From: Strigamia acuminata
Lineage: Eukaryota; Arthropoda; Chilopoda; Geophilomorpha; Linotaeniidae
Reading direction: 5' to 3'
Assembly: GCA_949358305.1 (NCBI GenBank)
Contig: OX442314.1
Coordinates: 34,653,608-34,717,607 of the forward strand
Length of the DNA: 64,000 nucleotides
Shown here piece by piece: positions 30,301 to 38,965 of this stretch. Position 1 is the first letter of the stretch. Each line of letters starts with the position of its first letter. The notes beneath the pieces were generated by a model. That model was not told the origin of the DNA. It did not search any database and saw nothing but the letters and a program-made list of their open reading frames with translations. Position numbers and translations under genes: made by a program.

Positions 30301-31586
30301 GCCCCCGGTGCCAAGCGTGCAGACCGCGAGATAAAGTGGCCAGAAACGCCATGTCTCTCGGACCCTACGCACCGTTTGACTGCTTAAGCATAGACTTGAT
30401 GGGCCCCAAGCCCACAACGGGAAACAAGAACATGTATATTCTCGTAATTATGGACGTGGCCACCCGATGGCCGGAGCTGTACGCCCTCGCGAAGCCCTCG
30501 GCTGAAAACATAGTCGAGTGCCTTTACGACGTGGCAATGCGATTTGGGTTTCCCAGAAAACTCATTTCGGATAACGGCCCCCAATTCCGATCGAGAATAT
30601 ATAAGGACTTCTGTAGAAAATTTAAAATGGATGCATCAAACACCTCCACGTATAATCCTCAGACAAACCCAGTCGAGAGATTAAATAAAGACATAAAATA
30701 TGCGCTGACAGTATTCACCGATATTCACAATCGATGGGACGAATACCTGCGAGAAATCGCTTTCAGCATTCGCTCAACCGTGTCAAGAACACGCGAATTC
30801 TCACCGGCGTACCTCAACTTCGCCCGCGAATTAAGGATGCCATGGGACCCACGCGTTGCCGAAGCTGTTAACGTATTAGACCCATCGAGCCCACACGAGT
30901 ACGTGTGCCGGTTGGAACAGACTATATCCGACACATACCAGCATATGATGGCGCATATTTTCAACATGAGAGAAAGAATCGCAGATAAAGAAGGCGATCT
31001 CGCTTTCGCGAACTTTAAAGTGAATGATCTAGTGTGGAAGGAGGCACACACGTTGTCCAATGCAGCGAGGGGCATCGCCGCAGGTTTAGCCGACAAGAGG
31101 GACGGTCCCTATGTAATTGTGGCCGAACACGGCGGCAACGCATACCAACTACGCCGCTTAGAGGACAACAAAAATTTTCAGTCGATACATGGCCGAGATT
31201 TAAGGCCATATCTGCCAGAGTTTCCCCAAGAAATCTGGCTGGAAGGTCAGACACACAGCGGCCAAGGGGGCACCGTGGTCGACACGTTCCAAAAAACAAA
31301 TGAAGCTGAAAATATAGCGGAGGACGAGGATGAATTCTTCGACGCCGAATCTCCGGCCGACGAGGCTCCAGCACAGCCGGAGCAAGCAATTTCGGAGAGG
31401 GAGGAAGCAGAAGAGAGTACTTCTGAAATGGAAAATAAAAAAATTAGTAATGAGAAAAATGCCAACACATCGGAGATGAACGAGCAAGTAGAGTCACGAT
31501 CTACGAGCACGTCGAAAATCAACCTTCGACCACGACGAAGCAATAATCCGTTCATTCGGGACGGCAAAGTCGTGGGGAAGAACTAA
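24342..31586 (+). CDS. gag-pol: Ty3/gypsy Gag-Pol polyprotein (2414 aa)
   Basis: Single frame from ATG (AAAATGTCAG) to TAA. N-terminus acidic/Pro-rich; about residues 235-415 form a long E/R/K coiled coil, unusually large for a gypsy Gag; Ser/Arg-rich region 420-620; Gag core (retrotrans_gag-like) about 650-780; CCHC knuckle C998, C1001, H1006, C1011; protease Asp1154 in LDSGAD; reverse transcriptase with YLDD 1499-1502; RNase H D1648, E1691, D1718; integrase zinc motif H1950, H1957, C1987, C1990; catalytic D2018, D2077, E2112 (34 residues between the last two, one fewer than usual, in PQTNPVER); GPY/F-like GPYVI near the C-terminus. RT before integrase defines Ty3/gypsy. No chromodomain or env recognised. 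All catalytic residues are present and no frameshift is seen, so it is probably functional. Confidence 0.96.
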   Translation: MSDKDEQSTSDTEQRMPEKGKRTSDYHLRSDGPVPEMSAKAKARANKRRAKAQKEEQAASLAALDGPERERVPLNMQPFEDTDPEAIENREEIRDVSPGRVSILMTEETNEAPKITVTVGTNPSPPTAQTSVEQTPRKNDGGTPITPRVTASPAVVSFEVSHLIRLTRQAAQLKAMIDIPVGTSVWESITLLTDAICAAQAPTPVARPAAETPMPQVTPSDTGGFAPDPNRTLHESREKAREEARQEATSRQRRLSAERRELWKEEEEREQRERRTTERTEKLVQKMREEREAKIRKEWNATVEGRHREAQEYEDQFQALVAQRKAEKLQMLREEAILQHQKWEEQHRERLREEEARKEKEQFLKEKEEWDRVRWTEEYKAKKQAIIDEQKRWEAENWEKETEKFQKEYEQGVSGRKKREENPKRKSEPPSGSDTDTGEDAAKPAKTAKRGKSQKRDGSVPKTKDRHPSKRSETGAAIDALLEKKNANKNRERPESEENRWHSFCENNDGGEPPPSEGSKQKKAGGETPPRGPRFHPQGDPSEPSDSSDDDHPSRPSTGRSQEGSDGHRSNRPNASDRSSRSSNPRSEEGNFQDSSGRHYTMSELGRALLNSFRREGIDLGHPGDEHNRAGERVKRKYGVRNEPSSEATGNIRWQHYIQTRFDGSWKAGDRFLDEVMRIKKATKATVADMLTHGLVELTTGSAREWYQGLKNPTWDDFLVRFDLRYGETPDEISNKLRGLRQAPGETLADYDARAKLLFARAPYEINPAGFTMIFYGGLSAHSQRILLDMRAPRTGDYQDVSNYLLTNTLEIEQRYYATLPPEEADAHEKRLQTSAERHKTSEKLMRPSEYLSGIMSLTEASFGRMLTPKAGSILPANPIAAPKKAPAATAMQVTSTDSTQMEKVEETTPLATAKEEEPASSDEEALNEHLENLSTGCDDQGPYLHHAHRALAITQFRAHLQATKARGALGGKRRFPTPFVPKKPGFTPTGDKSNIKCYSCGEYGHYSDKCEKTVKEKDIMQTMMKMMMELRTDLAKKLPSAGVAEINSASSAPAAEIKKKKYHTGPAGHALAEAQIKDRIQIVPKKEEKVTLTSMQVRTKPEVDMDWTDLPFNLEVEPQTLRVFHCNVTKAHCETLCMLPVEIENQKLFGLLDSGADRSFISEDIVKDLDIGKKVAQVNANVELLTANGYVKPKGVVRIMIDWTGGNLSHPFIVLPSHDKVFLLGMDIMAKLKIQPNPITRSWNWISPEGERSVPVVPQKLLDEAKDKEEYGRGLRKFVQDYDFAAFTLELQRSNVVDTLVEEAALRVNEASLLRRVLRKHERILTKTPGRTTEATHEIVLTTDKPIRVPYKGMNPQKRDIVTQMCQDMLDKGIVTQALGEYAMRIVLVMRPGSEPRLCIDYRPLNAITVIDPIQMPSIDSILRELSPFKWVTTMDLSKGYWQVELKPEDKLKTAFYSPIGRLMFNVMPFGLVNAPSTFQKLIESVLGDMLHDFVWAYLDDIIITSDTFEEHIDHIDRVVSRLAKAGLHIHPGKSKFCRKELAFLGYRIGVEGIAIDPEKVKAINGFPAPEDIKGVQRFMGMVNFFGRLLSGLAEVAAPITDLLRTDKEFEWTVQCEAAFSTIKQMLADVEKMPLPDLNRPFVLHTDASRIGLGAALLQTHVYNGISQEVPCMFISRKIQGAEKNYTATELECLAVIWAVRKFRDYLEYTNFEVQTDHQALSWLMKLKEPSGRLARWQLELMACDITITYRPGKYNHVADALSRAPASDPQGPDDDGEDDTHLLYCPTPRRIWRLRKANELPVMEPEDRTFCGFWTRTYQPAGTNDSTSEIQSPPPGETHKTLLRAFTAKIEEKTQYAPPTRREFVEHQAADTKCQIITQYLLNGEFPEGMTNPHRRKQFVKEATSYLIDDELLVKYHPTFQDDLSGAGNSVKVVVPASLHTRLLWLMHGHPLASHSGVARTLYRVKQLFFWPGARQKITKFIRHCPRCQACRPRDKVARNAMSLGPYAPFDCLSIDLMGPKPTTGNKNMYILVIMDVATRWPELYALAKPSAENIVECLYDVAMRFGFPRKLISDNGPQFRSRIYKDFCRKFKMDASNTSTYNPQTNPVERLNKDIKYALTVFTDIHNRWDEYLREIAFSIRSTVSRTREFSPAYLNFARELRMPWDPRVAEAVNVLDPSSPHEYVCRLEQTISDTYQHMMAHIFNMRERIADKEGDLAFANFKVNDLVWKEAHTLSNAARGIAAGLADKRDGPYVIVAEHGGNAYQLRRLEDNKNFQSIHGRDLRPYLPEFPQEIWLEGQTHSGQGGTVVDTFQKTNEAENIAEDEDEFFDAESPADEAPAQPEQAISEREEAEESTSEMENKKISNEKNANTSEMNEQVESRSTSTSKINLRPRRSNNPFIRDGKVVGKN

Positions 31587-31966
31587 AAATAAAAGAAAAT
31601 GTGATAACATGGAGCGGAGGCCTTGTAAAATAAAAAGATTTACTTACGAGAGCTGCTGCACATGTTGAGACGCGAAAATTTGGCTAAGTCCAAACTTCGC
31701 AACGAATTGTCGCAGTCACCACTAACAGACGAGAAGTTATGACGTAGCGGGCGACCACGTGACAACGAAACCACGCGGTCGACCCCGTAGCGTCATTGCC
31801 AGCACGGCGGATCTCGCAAAATACGAGACGCGTTCGAGACCCACAATTCTCAGCGTCGATAGGCCCAGTTTCCGACTGTTTTTAACACGACGAGACGTGT
31901 TTTTGCTTCTCCCCCAAAGAGAAAGACAAAGACCTCTCAAACAAAACTTCATTTTCCTAAATTGAA
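31587..31966 (+). other. Noncoding 3' region with a strong splice acceptor
   Basis: No credible long frame. TTTTTGCTTCTCCCCCAAAG ends at 31919, an excellent polypyrimidine-AG acceptor 47 nt before the ATG at 31967. Together with GTAAGT in the 5' leader (23846) it could make a subgenomic RNA that skips gag-pol. Confidence 0.5.
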
Positions 31967-32840
31967 ATGGCCGATCGACGCAACCCACGATTAGAGCCGA
32001 GCGCATCGTCGAGAGACGAGAGCGACGGCCTAATCGTAAATGCAGAAGAAGATGAGAATTGGGACGAACAACCGCCGTTGCAGGTAAATTAGTGTGATTT
32101 CCCCAGAGAAATCACATAATTCTTTGAATCTGTTGCATCCAACCCAGATTGGAGCGTGACTTGTGACTGATATATTTCTTTCTGTTTTATTGTTGATTTA
32201 AGGCTGGCTAAAAACCCGAGAGTGGACCCAGATTCACCTCGGAGTCAAGGCCGCCAAAAAACTAGAACAAAGGAAGTGTTCGCGGAATGGCGTCGTGGCA
32301 AACCAAAACCAAAACTAAAGGTTTTTCTTTCTTTTAAATTTAAACATCGTAATAAATTAAAATACGATTAGAGTTAAAATAAAAAAGTTTAACGTAAGAA
32401 ATTAAAATTTAACGATCGGTTTTGCCTGCGACCCCTTCCAAAAAAGCGGATCACCTGAGTTCAAAAGTAGTGTTGGATCAGCGCTACGACGGCGGAGATC
32501 ATCGCAGAACTGCGAAACAAGAAAATAAGACCGACGGCCGCAACAAAAGAAAGGAGTTGCTGCCACCGTCGATCTTGAGCATATTTCTGATCCCCATCGT
32601 TAACTGGGATTTATTATATTAATCTTGTGATCTAAAATTATTCAGGTCGACCCGCTAGAATCGTGGGACGCCCTGCCTCCGACGGCGTCAACCGCCAACA
32701 ACATCTTTCGCGGAGCCCTGCCGATTTACCTGCGGCAGGCCTATCCTGCAGAGGAGTGCTGCCGGCTCTTCGCAGAGGAGAGCGATAAAAATGAGATCGC
32801 TCCGATCCGAGATCGAAGCTGGAGGAGGGACGTGTGGTGA
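31967..32840 (+). CDS. Candidate spliced accessory ORF of the gypsy element
   Basis: Exon A: ATG at 31967, 39 codons, acidic, ending CAG followed by donor GTAAAT (32084). Exon C: after the acceptor ATTATTCAG (32645), 64 open codons in phase 0 to a TGA at 32838-32840, just inside the 3' LTR. A joined to C gives about 103 residues. A middle exon B (32203-32320, between TTGATTTAAG and a weak donor AAAG/GTTTTT) does not fit the first frame. It does fit a second, basic frame starting at ATG 32040: 44 nt of exon A plus 118 nt of B is 54 codons, again entering C in phase 0. So two N-termini could share one C-terminus. No homology recognised; inferred only from signals and phase arithmetic. Confidence 0.4.
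32820..32832 (+). promoter_or_regulatory. Polypurine tract of the gypsy element
   Basis: TGGAGGAGGGACG directly precedes the 3' LTR (TGTGG at 32833). Interrupted by one C, but the only purine run at the expected place. Confidence 0.7.
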
Positions 32841-33652
32841 CCCAGTTGGATAAGTGTCCCCCCAGGGCGGATGCTTGTCCTCTGAGTCACTGTGATTGAA
32901 GAGTCGTTCCCCCCCGAGTTGGCTCCACCTCCCCATGGCAGGTGTGTGCCCCGAGGGGGAGGAAGCGGCTGATGGTCAGCCCCCATTGGTTGATCGCCGG
33001 CCCTTCACCCCACTGCATAAAAGGCTGTGTTTCCCGCCTAAAGTCAGAACTTACACAAACGACACCAAGAACACAGCAACTACCTCACCGTCAGGCCAAC
33101 TTCAACTACAAGTTAGGATTGATCGAGGATCGCTGAGTAAAGTGCAAACTGTAACTCTCACGAAGTCACTTGCGAGCTATTCCTGCGAAAGCACGAGAAT
33201 AGCCCTTGTGAAATCACCCAGAATAATCGCCCAGACGATTATTCGCCGAAGTAAGTGTCCGAGTGCTTTGTAGGGAACCCCAGAGTTCCTAGACGAGGCC
33301 TCTGCGACGCTAAACAAACCCTAGACAACAGGCACGGATAGAAGACTCGAAAGAGCATTCCACCGCGTCCGTGAAGACGAATCCGTGACGAATTAACGAC
33401 AACTCGAGACGCCGCCTTTGTTCCGCCGACCACGCGGAATCGACGACGCCATCTTGAGAAATCCTTTGTTCGACGCTGACCACGTCGACTCTAGAATTAT
33501 TACTGAGTGTATTTTAAAGGCATAAAGCCTGGTGAATAAATTACCTGTTTATTTACATACATTTGGTATTCATTTGGGTATTTACATAATTGATCACAGG
33601 TAAAGTATTACACGTTAGCGCTATTTAAACCTATACCAAGTAGGACGCGACA
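32833..33652 (+). repeat. 3' LTR of the gypsy element
   Basis: 820 bp, apparently identical to 23428-24247. AATAAA at 33535-33540. Followed by TSD ATTT (33653-33656). Confidence 0.96.
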
Positions 33653-33658
33653 ATTTGT

Positions 33659-34005
33659 TTACAATTTCTGTGTCGAATTGCAGACACAATGCAAACTGCC
33701 TTCATCCCAATCGGCAAAAGCCGTCTCGTTATTCTCGGAAAAACGCTCGTTGCATTTTACCGGACATAAATAACACTGCATGAACAGCTGCCGTTTATGC
33801 CAGTCGTAGCCGGCCGACTCGCGAACTCGATGAGCTTCATCTACAAAAATAAGTATAAAAATAAAAAAAGCAAAAAATTTATATACCGTATTTTAAATTT
33901 ATTACTAATTTCCGATGCCGACAATCCGACCGTTTTCAAGTCGTGATGGTAACAGGACACGGCAGAAATGAGCAGTACACAGAATAAAACGGGCGAGGAA
34001 ACCAT
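33659..34005 (-). CDS. X-family gene copy e: secreted cysteine-rich protein, two exons, intact
   Basis: Exon 1 34005-33906 (100 nt), intron 33905-33841 (65 nt, GTAAT...TGTAG), exon 2 33840-33659 (182 nt, TAA). The joined frame is open for 93 codons. No contiguous ORF of useful length exists here, because the intron is not a multiple of three, so ORF scanning misses it. Signal-peptide-like start with SAVSC, cysteines C-x2-C-x3-C-x21-C-x-C, FADWDE. Junction residues differ from the others (NEAHR rather than DDAHR). The gypsy target duplication ends at 33656, two bases past the stop codon, so the coding region is untouched but the whole natural 3' UTR has been replaced by the retrotransposon in antisense. 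Confidence 0.75.
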
Positions 34006-34199
34006 GATGTTTTTTCGGAAAATTGGTCGTTAAAATGTCGGGTATAGAATAGAAATCGCACGTGATGACAACAATAGAGAAAAATGAATGAAAATAAACA
34101 ATAAAACTGTATATTTTGTGTGTGTAAGAATGCTGCACTATTTTTTCTCATTTTTGATATTTCTTACTTAAATTCTGCACTGAAAAAGTGCTATATTCT

Positions 34200-35120
34200 A
34201 GTAGACAGTGGATTCTTAAGCTGGAAAATTGCCATTTAACCTGGAAAACTTCCATTTTGAGCAAGAAAATTGCAATTTTATTCAAAATACAATCACACAA
34301 ATAAGATCGATTTTTGCTAATAAAAAGTCAACCGTTAATCCGATCGAAATGTTATTAGAACCATCATTTTCAGCGGCAAAATCTACACAGGAAACTTTGT
34401 TTAAACATTTTAATCGGTCCTTTTTTCAAAATATTGGGTTTTGTTCTTGGTCGAATCCAAATTTTTTCAAAAATTTCCTATTTGATCGCCTGCTAAGATC
34501 GCCCGAATCGGTACGTTTTCTCGATCGAAATAAAAAATAAAAAAAATACATGCTTGTGCGCAATTGTCCACTCTTCAAAACGAGCTTGGTTTCATAATTT
34601 TTGGACCTCATTACGACATAGAAAACATAAAAAAACGAATCGCTACAAACATTTTCAAATTTCCTCCTGAATTTCCCATTCGATCGCCGACTTTGGTGGA
34701 TCGCAATGCTACTTTTTTCCGACCAAATAAAAATAATAAATATACAAGGTCATGCAGATTTGGATTTCCAATCGATTGGGTTTGGTTCCAGAATTTTTGG
34801 ACCTCATTTCCATATAGTAAACATAAACGAAGATTTCATGGCTCACGGGATCCGCCAAGTGGCGCTAGTACAATGTTACAACTTCCGGTGCGCGGACGGA
34901 AGTAGTATTATTTGGACGGCTAAGTGTGTACAAAATCGTGCTTATTAATTCAACCGGAGGTCGGAAATTTGTGGAAAGATCCTAGGATACTAATACAGGT
35001 ATGCTGAATTTATTGCAGTTATCCGTTTGTCTCCACCTGCTATAAATTTTGAGATATGGATGCGTACGGACAGACAGACAGACAGACAGAACCGTTTCAT
35101 GAGACTCTCTAAACATCAGG
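34200..35120. other. Unclassified AT-rich insert unique to this module
   Basis: From about 34270 to 35120 the sequence matches no other module. It contains two related segments (GGACCTCATT at 34610 and 34798 with similar surroundings) and a GACA tetranucleotide run at about 35071-35091. The block may be an old transposon, but I found no termini or coding domain. Confidence 0.4.
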
Positions 35121-35134
35121 TTTAAAAGTCTAAA

Positions 35135-35420
35135 AAGTGCCATTTTGAACAAGAAAAGTGCCATTTTAAGCAAGAAAAGTGCCATTTTAAGCAAGAAAAG
35201 TGCCATTTTAAGCAAGAAAATTGCTATTTTAAGAAGAAAAGTGCCATTTAAAGCAATAAAAGTTCCATTTTAAGCAAGAAAAGTGCCATTTTAAGTGGTG
35301 AAGTGCCATTTCAAGCAATTAAAGGCCATTTCACCCAAGAAAGTTGTCATATCATGCAAGAAGGTTGCCATTTCATGATAGAAAAGTGACATTACAAGCT
35401 AGTAAAGTGTTATTACAGCA
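35135..35420. repeat. GCCATTTT minisatellite block
   Basis: Units AAGTGCCATTTTAAGCAAGA (20-21 bp), followed by the same series of diverged units as at 17540-17760. Confidence 0.85.
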
Positions 35421-35686
35421 AAAGCTGTGTGATTTTAGTAGGAAAGTGCTAATTTATCATCAAAAATGCATTAAAAGTGTCATTTTCAACTTAAGTGTGT
35501 TTTCTTACAGCAAAAAATGTATTTATAAAGTTAAAAAGTGCATTTTCACCTTGAAACAAGTGAATTTCAGAGTGCAAAAGTGCCGTGGTAGAATAAAAAA
35601 ATACATTTCATACTCAGAAAACTGCATTTTTTCACAATAGAAATGGGGAAAACGAAATGAGACGAACAATAAACCTGTGTATACCG

Positions 35687-35717
<31 letters not shown>

Positions 35718-35849
35718 TATGTAGGAAAAACAATTAATGTTTCAAATTTTTACATTTTCAACAATTAACAAAAACCATGTGTTTTTTTGGCCTTTTATTG
35801 TCTAGTTTTCCTCGCAAACCACTTGCCGAACACTAGTTTAGTGGCCAAA

Positions 35850-36326
35850 TCACCAAATCATCGGTTGAAGTCCCATCTGTGGAAGTCCCATCTGTGGAAG
35901 TCCCATCTGTGGAAGTCCCATCTGTTGAAGTCCCATCTGTGGAAGTCCCATCTGTGGAAGTCCCATCTGTTGAAGTCCCATCTGTGGAAGTCCCATCTGT
36001 GGAAGTCCCATCTGTGGAAGTCCCATCTGTGGAAGTCCCATCTGTTGAAGTCTCATCTGTTGAAATCCCATCTGTTGAAATCCCATCTGTTGAAATCCCA
36101 CCTGTTGAAGTCCTATGCGGTATATTATCCACATAAAGAATAACAACACCAGAGTGGTACATATGATGTGGAGCTGGTTTTCTTCATGGATTTTGTTCGC
36201 CAAGTCTCCAGGTTTCCTTTGTGACCCATCAGCTGCCCACCATTTGCAGCGTTCATTCATCTTGGCGACAAGGCTGGGTAGGCTGCAATGAGATTCGTTT
36301 GTGAGCAAATGCTGTTTCAGCGCCAC
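35850..36326 (-). CDS. Y-family ORF, copy Y7, extended by an in-frame minisatellite
   Basis: Open frame of 158 codons from a GTG (first ATG 36260). The N-terminal half is canonical Y (TNESHC, NERCKWWAADGSQRK, GDLANKIHEE) with a hydrophobic segment (ICTTLVLLFFMWIIYRI). From there to the stop it is the 15-bp repeat read as five-residue units (QMGLP/QMGLQ). The repeat is open in other frames too, so expression of this tail is doubtful. The basic tail of Y1 has been displaced. Partner of X-f, 356 bp away. Confidence 0.45.
   Translation of the reverse strand: MALKQHLLTNESHCSLPSLVAKMNERCKWWAADGSQRKPGDLANKIHEENQLHIICTTLVLLFFMWIIYRIGLQQVGFQQMGFQQMGFQQMRLQQMGLPQMGLPQMGLPQMGLPQMGLQQMGLPQMGLPQMGLQQMGLPQMGLPQMGLPQMGLQPMIW
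35866..36115. repeat. 15-bp minisatellite, GAAGTCCCATCTGTG
   Basis: About 17 units of exactly 15 bp with few variants (GGAAG/TGAAG; the last units TGAAATCCC). A single ancestral unit, CCATCTGTTGA, is present at the corresponding place in Y1 (4707-4717). So it expanded locally from Y sequence. Confidence 0.95.
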
Positions 36327-36681
36327 TTAGAATAGAATTACGTGTGAATTTGTATACACAAAGTAAATTTATGCATTCACAAGTGAACTCTTAGTAACTG
36401 AAAATTGACGTGCCGAAAAGTGCGATTTAATGCTGAGCTAGTGCCATTTTACAATGACGTAGTTCACACGGAAAAAATGCCATTTGCAAGTCAGACAGTA
36501 GTTAGTTTGAATGTTTCTGACTTAAATTAAACTTGTAACACAAAAATTAAATTTTCGACACAAAAATTGCTATTTGCTATTTTATATATTAATTTGGTAT
36601 TAATCCGGCACTGTTTTCGGAGTTTAATTAGCATTTGGATTAATAAACCGTAATAATAAAATAAATCCAAACTTAATCTGT

Positions 36682-37023
36682 TTACAATTTGTGTGTCGTA
36701 TTGCACACACAATGCGAACCATCTTCATCCCAATCAGCAAAAACCTCCTCGTTATTCTCGTCGTACCGCTCGTTGCATTTTCCGCGACAAAAAAAACATT
36801 GCATGAATTGATGCCGTTCATTCCAGCCGTAGCCGGCAAACTCGCGAGTTCTGTGAGCGGCGTCTACAAAAATAAATAACAAAATAACAAAAGCAAACAA
36901 TTTTTATCTTTTAAATTTATTATCAATTTCCGATGACGAGAATATGACTGTTTTGAAGTCTTGATCGTGACAGGACACGGCAGAAAAGAACAATAAACAA
37001 AACGAAACGGGCGAGGAAAACAT
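36682..37023 (-). pseudogene. X-family copy f, splice donor mutated
   Basis: Exon 1 (37023-36924) and exon 2 (36863-36682) are both open with all hallmarks (SAVSC, C-x2-C-x3-C-x21-C-x-C, FADWDE). But the donor dinucleotide is AT instead of GT (plus strand TATC at 36921-36924). Reading through the 60-nt intron meets a stop after a few codons. Unless a cryptic donor is used, no full product is made. Confidence 0.65.
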
Positions 37024-37269
37024 GATGTTTTCTCAAAAAATTCGCCCATTTAATCGTCGCATATAGAATAAAAATCGCACGTGATGAAAACAATGGAGAA
37101 AGGTGAATGGAAATAAACAATAAAACTGTATATTGTGTGTATAAGAACTGCTGGACTACCATTTTTCATTTTTAATATTTCTTCCTTAAATTCACCACTA
37201 ACATGTTTTACATTGCCATACGGAATTTAAGCTGGAAAATTTCTATTTTCAGCAAGAAAATTCAAACTT

Positions 37270-37660
37270 CAAGTAAGTTAAGCGCCATTTAAAGTTAAAA
37301 CAAAGCCATTTCAAGCTATAAAAAAGCCATTTTTAGCTATAAAAAAGCCATTTTTAGTTATAAAAATGCCATTTCATGCAAGAAAAGTATCATTGTGTTA
37401 CAATAAGTGCCATTTTTAAATACCTGGAAATTTAAACTCACCACAGTGTATATTTACCATATAAAAAAATGCATTTTCAATCGCAATGCTAAAAAGTGCA
37501 TTTCCACCGTTCAAAAGTGTCGTGCTAGAATGGAAAATACATTTAAAACGCACAAAAGTGCACTCCTTCACAATAGAAATAGTGGGAAAGAAATGAAACA
37601 AACAACAAATCTTTGTGCATATAACATTTTCATGTAGAAAAACCAATACAATTGTTTGTG
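37270..37660. other. Module spacer with GCCATTT units and conserved Y 3' flank
   Basis: Six or so AAAAAGCCATTTTTAGCTAT units (37300-37380), then the recurring GTGCACTCCTTCACAATAGAAA segment also seen at 11580 and 22670. Confidence 0.6.
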
Positions 37661-37775
37661 CGTTTTCCATTTTCTTCTTACATGAAAAATTTTGACATTT
37701 TAAACGAAAATAAACAAAATCAATTTTGGTTTTGTTTAGTCCTTTTTGTTTGTCATTTTAATATCGCTTGACCTT

Positions 37776-38380
37776 CCTAAACAATTTTCCGAGCCATTTG
37801 ATGACGGGCTCGCGTCGTAGGTATCGAAAGAGGTAACAAACAAATTTAATTAACAATAGCAACAAGCTGAAGAGCACCAGAAAGACGGACATCGATTCAC
37901 ACGGGGAGACACTCTCGCGAGTTACAAAGAAAACTCCGAATTTAGTGATCGAGTTGTGGTACTGTCTGTTCGCAGTGATCGGATCGCAGTTCAACGCTCG
38001 TATCGGCTTGGCTGGATTGCAAACTATTTTGCGAGCCATTTGACGAAGGGGTGGCGTCCGAAGCGTCGGAAGTCTCGACGGAGGTTACAAAAAAGTTTAA
38101 TATGCAATGCCCATTTCAGTATGTCGGCCATCATGCCAATCAGGTTCAATTTGCCGTTTCTTGTAGTGAAAAATGCGGATTTATTGCTCGACTTGCCGAT
38201 AGTTATTAAAAAATCTCCGAAATTTCTGATCGCGACGCGTAAATGTCGCCCGAGGTCCACTAGTGATTCTGTCCATTCGTAGTGATCAGCTTGCACTTCA
38301 AAGTTCGTATCGGCTTGGCTGGATTTCCTATAACGGTATTAGTTTGTTAGCGAGTGCTGCTTTAGTACCACTTGGATGGA
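37776..38380 (-). pseudogene. Y-family copy Y8 with an internal tandem duplication
   Basis: Two diverged copies of a ~270 bp segment: 38296-38024 ends CNLRRDF...HPFVKWLAK before a TAG, and 38039-37758 contains a hydrophobic run (SVFLVLFSLLLLLIKFVCYLF) and ends near REPVIKWLGK. Both carry the flank GTATCGGCTTGGCTGGATT. Upstream (38380-38300) the family start is recognisable as VVLKQHSLTN, then a stop. The ATG of the second ORF overlaps the stop region of the first in another frame. Partner of X-g. Confidence 0.5.
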
Positions 38381-38418
38381 ATTACGTGTGAATTTAAAAA
38401 CAGAATAAAGACTATTTG

Positions 38419-38900
38419 GACACAAAAATCAAATTTTTGACACAAAAATTAAATTTTTGACACAAAAATTAAATTTTTGACACAAAAATTAAATTTTTGA
38501 CACAAAAATTAAATTTTTGACACAAAAATCAAATTTTTGACACAAAAATCAAATTTTTGACACAAAAATCAAATTTTTGACACAAAAATCAAATTTTTGA
38601 CACAAAAATCAAATTTTTGACACAAAAATCAAATTTTTGACACAAAAATCAAATTTTTGACACAAAAATCAAATTTTTGACACAAAAATCAAATTTTTGA
38701 CACAAAAATCAAATTTTTGACACAAAAATCAAATTTTTGACACAAAAATCAAATTTTTGACACAAAAATCAAATTTTTGACACAAAAATCAAATTTTTGA
38801 CACAAAAATCAAATTTTTGACACAAAAATCAAATTTTTGACACAAAAATCAAATTTTTGACACAAAAATCAAATTTTTGAAACAAAAATCAAATTTTTGG
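38419..38900. repeat. Homogeneous palindromic 20-bp minisatellite, ~24 units
   Basis: Unit GACACAAAAATCAAATTTTT. The first few units (after the first) have the ancestral TTAAA centre (perfect dyad); all later units have TCAAA, so one variant unit spread by slippage or unequal exchange. Longest of the arrays that occupy this site 3' of X. Confidence 0.97.
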
Positions 38901-38965
38901 ATTAATAAAAAATTAATTTGGATTAATAAACCGTAATAATAAAAAAAAATTCAAACTAAATCTGT

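Larger units (their letters stand above)
23428..33652 (+). mobile_element. Complete Ty3/gypsy retrotransposon
   Basis: 10,225 bp: 820 bp LTRs that read as identical, tRNA-Pro-type primer site, one 2414-codon Gag-Pol frame, 1.25 kb of 3' sequence with candidate splice sites, a purine tract, and a 4 bp TSD (ATTT at 23424-23427 and 33653-33656). Removing it rejoins AAACTTAATTT to GTTTACAATTT, exactly as in the X-c 3' flank (18900-18918). Identical LTRs indicate a recent insertion. Confidence 0.98.

Noticed and set aside
38419-38900. CRISPR-like array of 20-bp repeats, and spacer-like units in 40.6-43 kb
   Set aside because: There are no unique spacers: both repeat and interval are repeated, the context is eukaryotic, and there are no cas genes.
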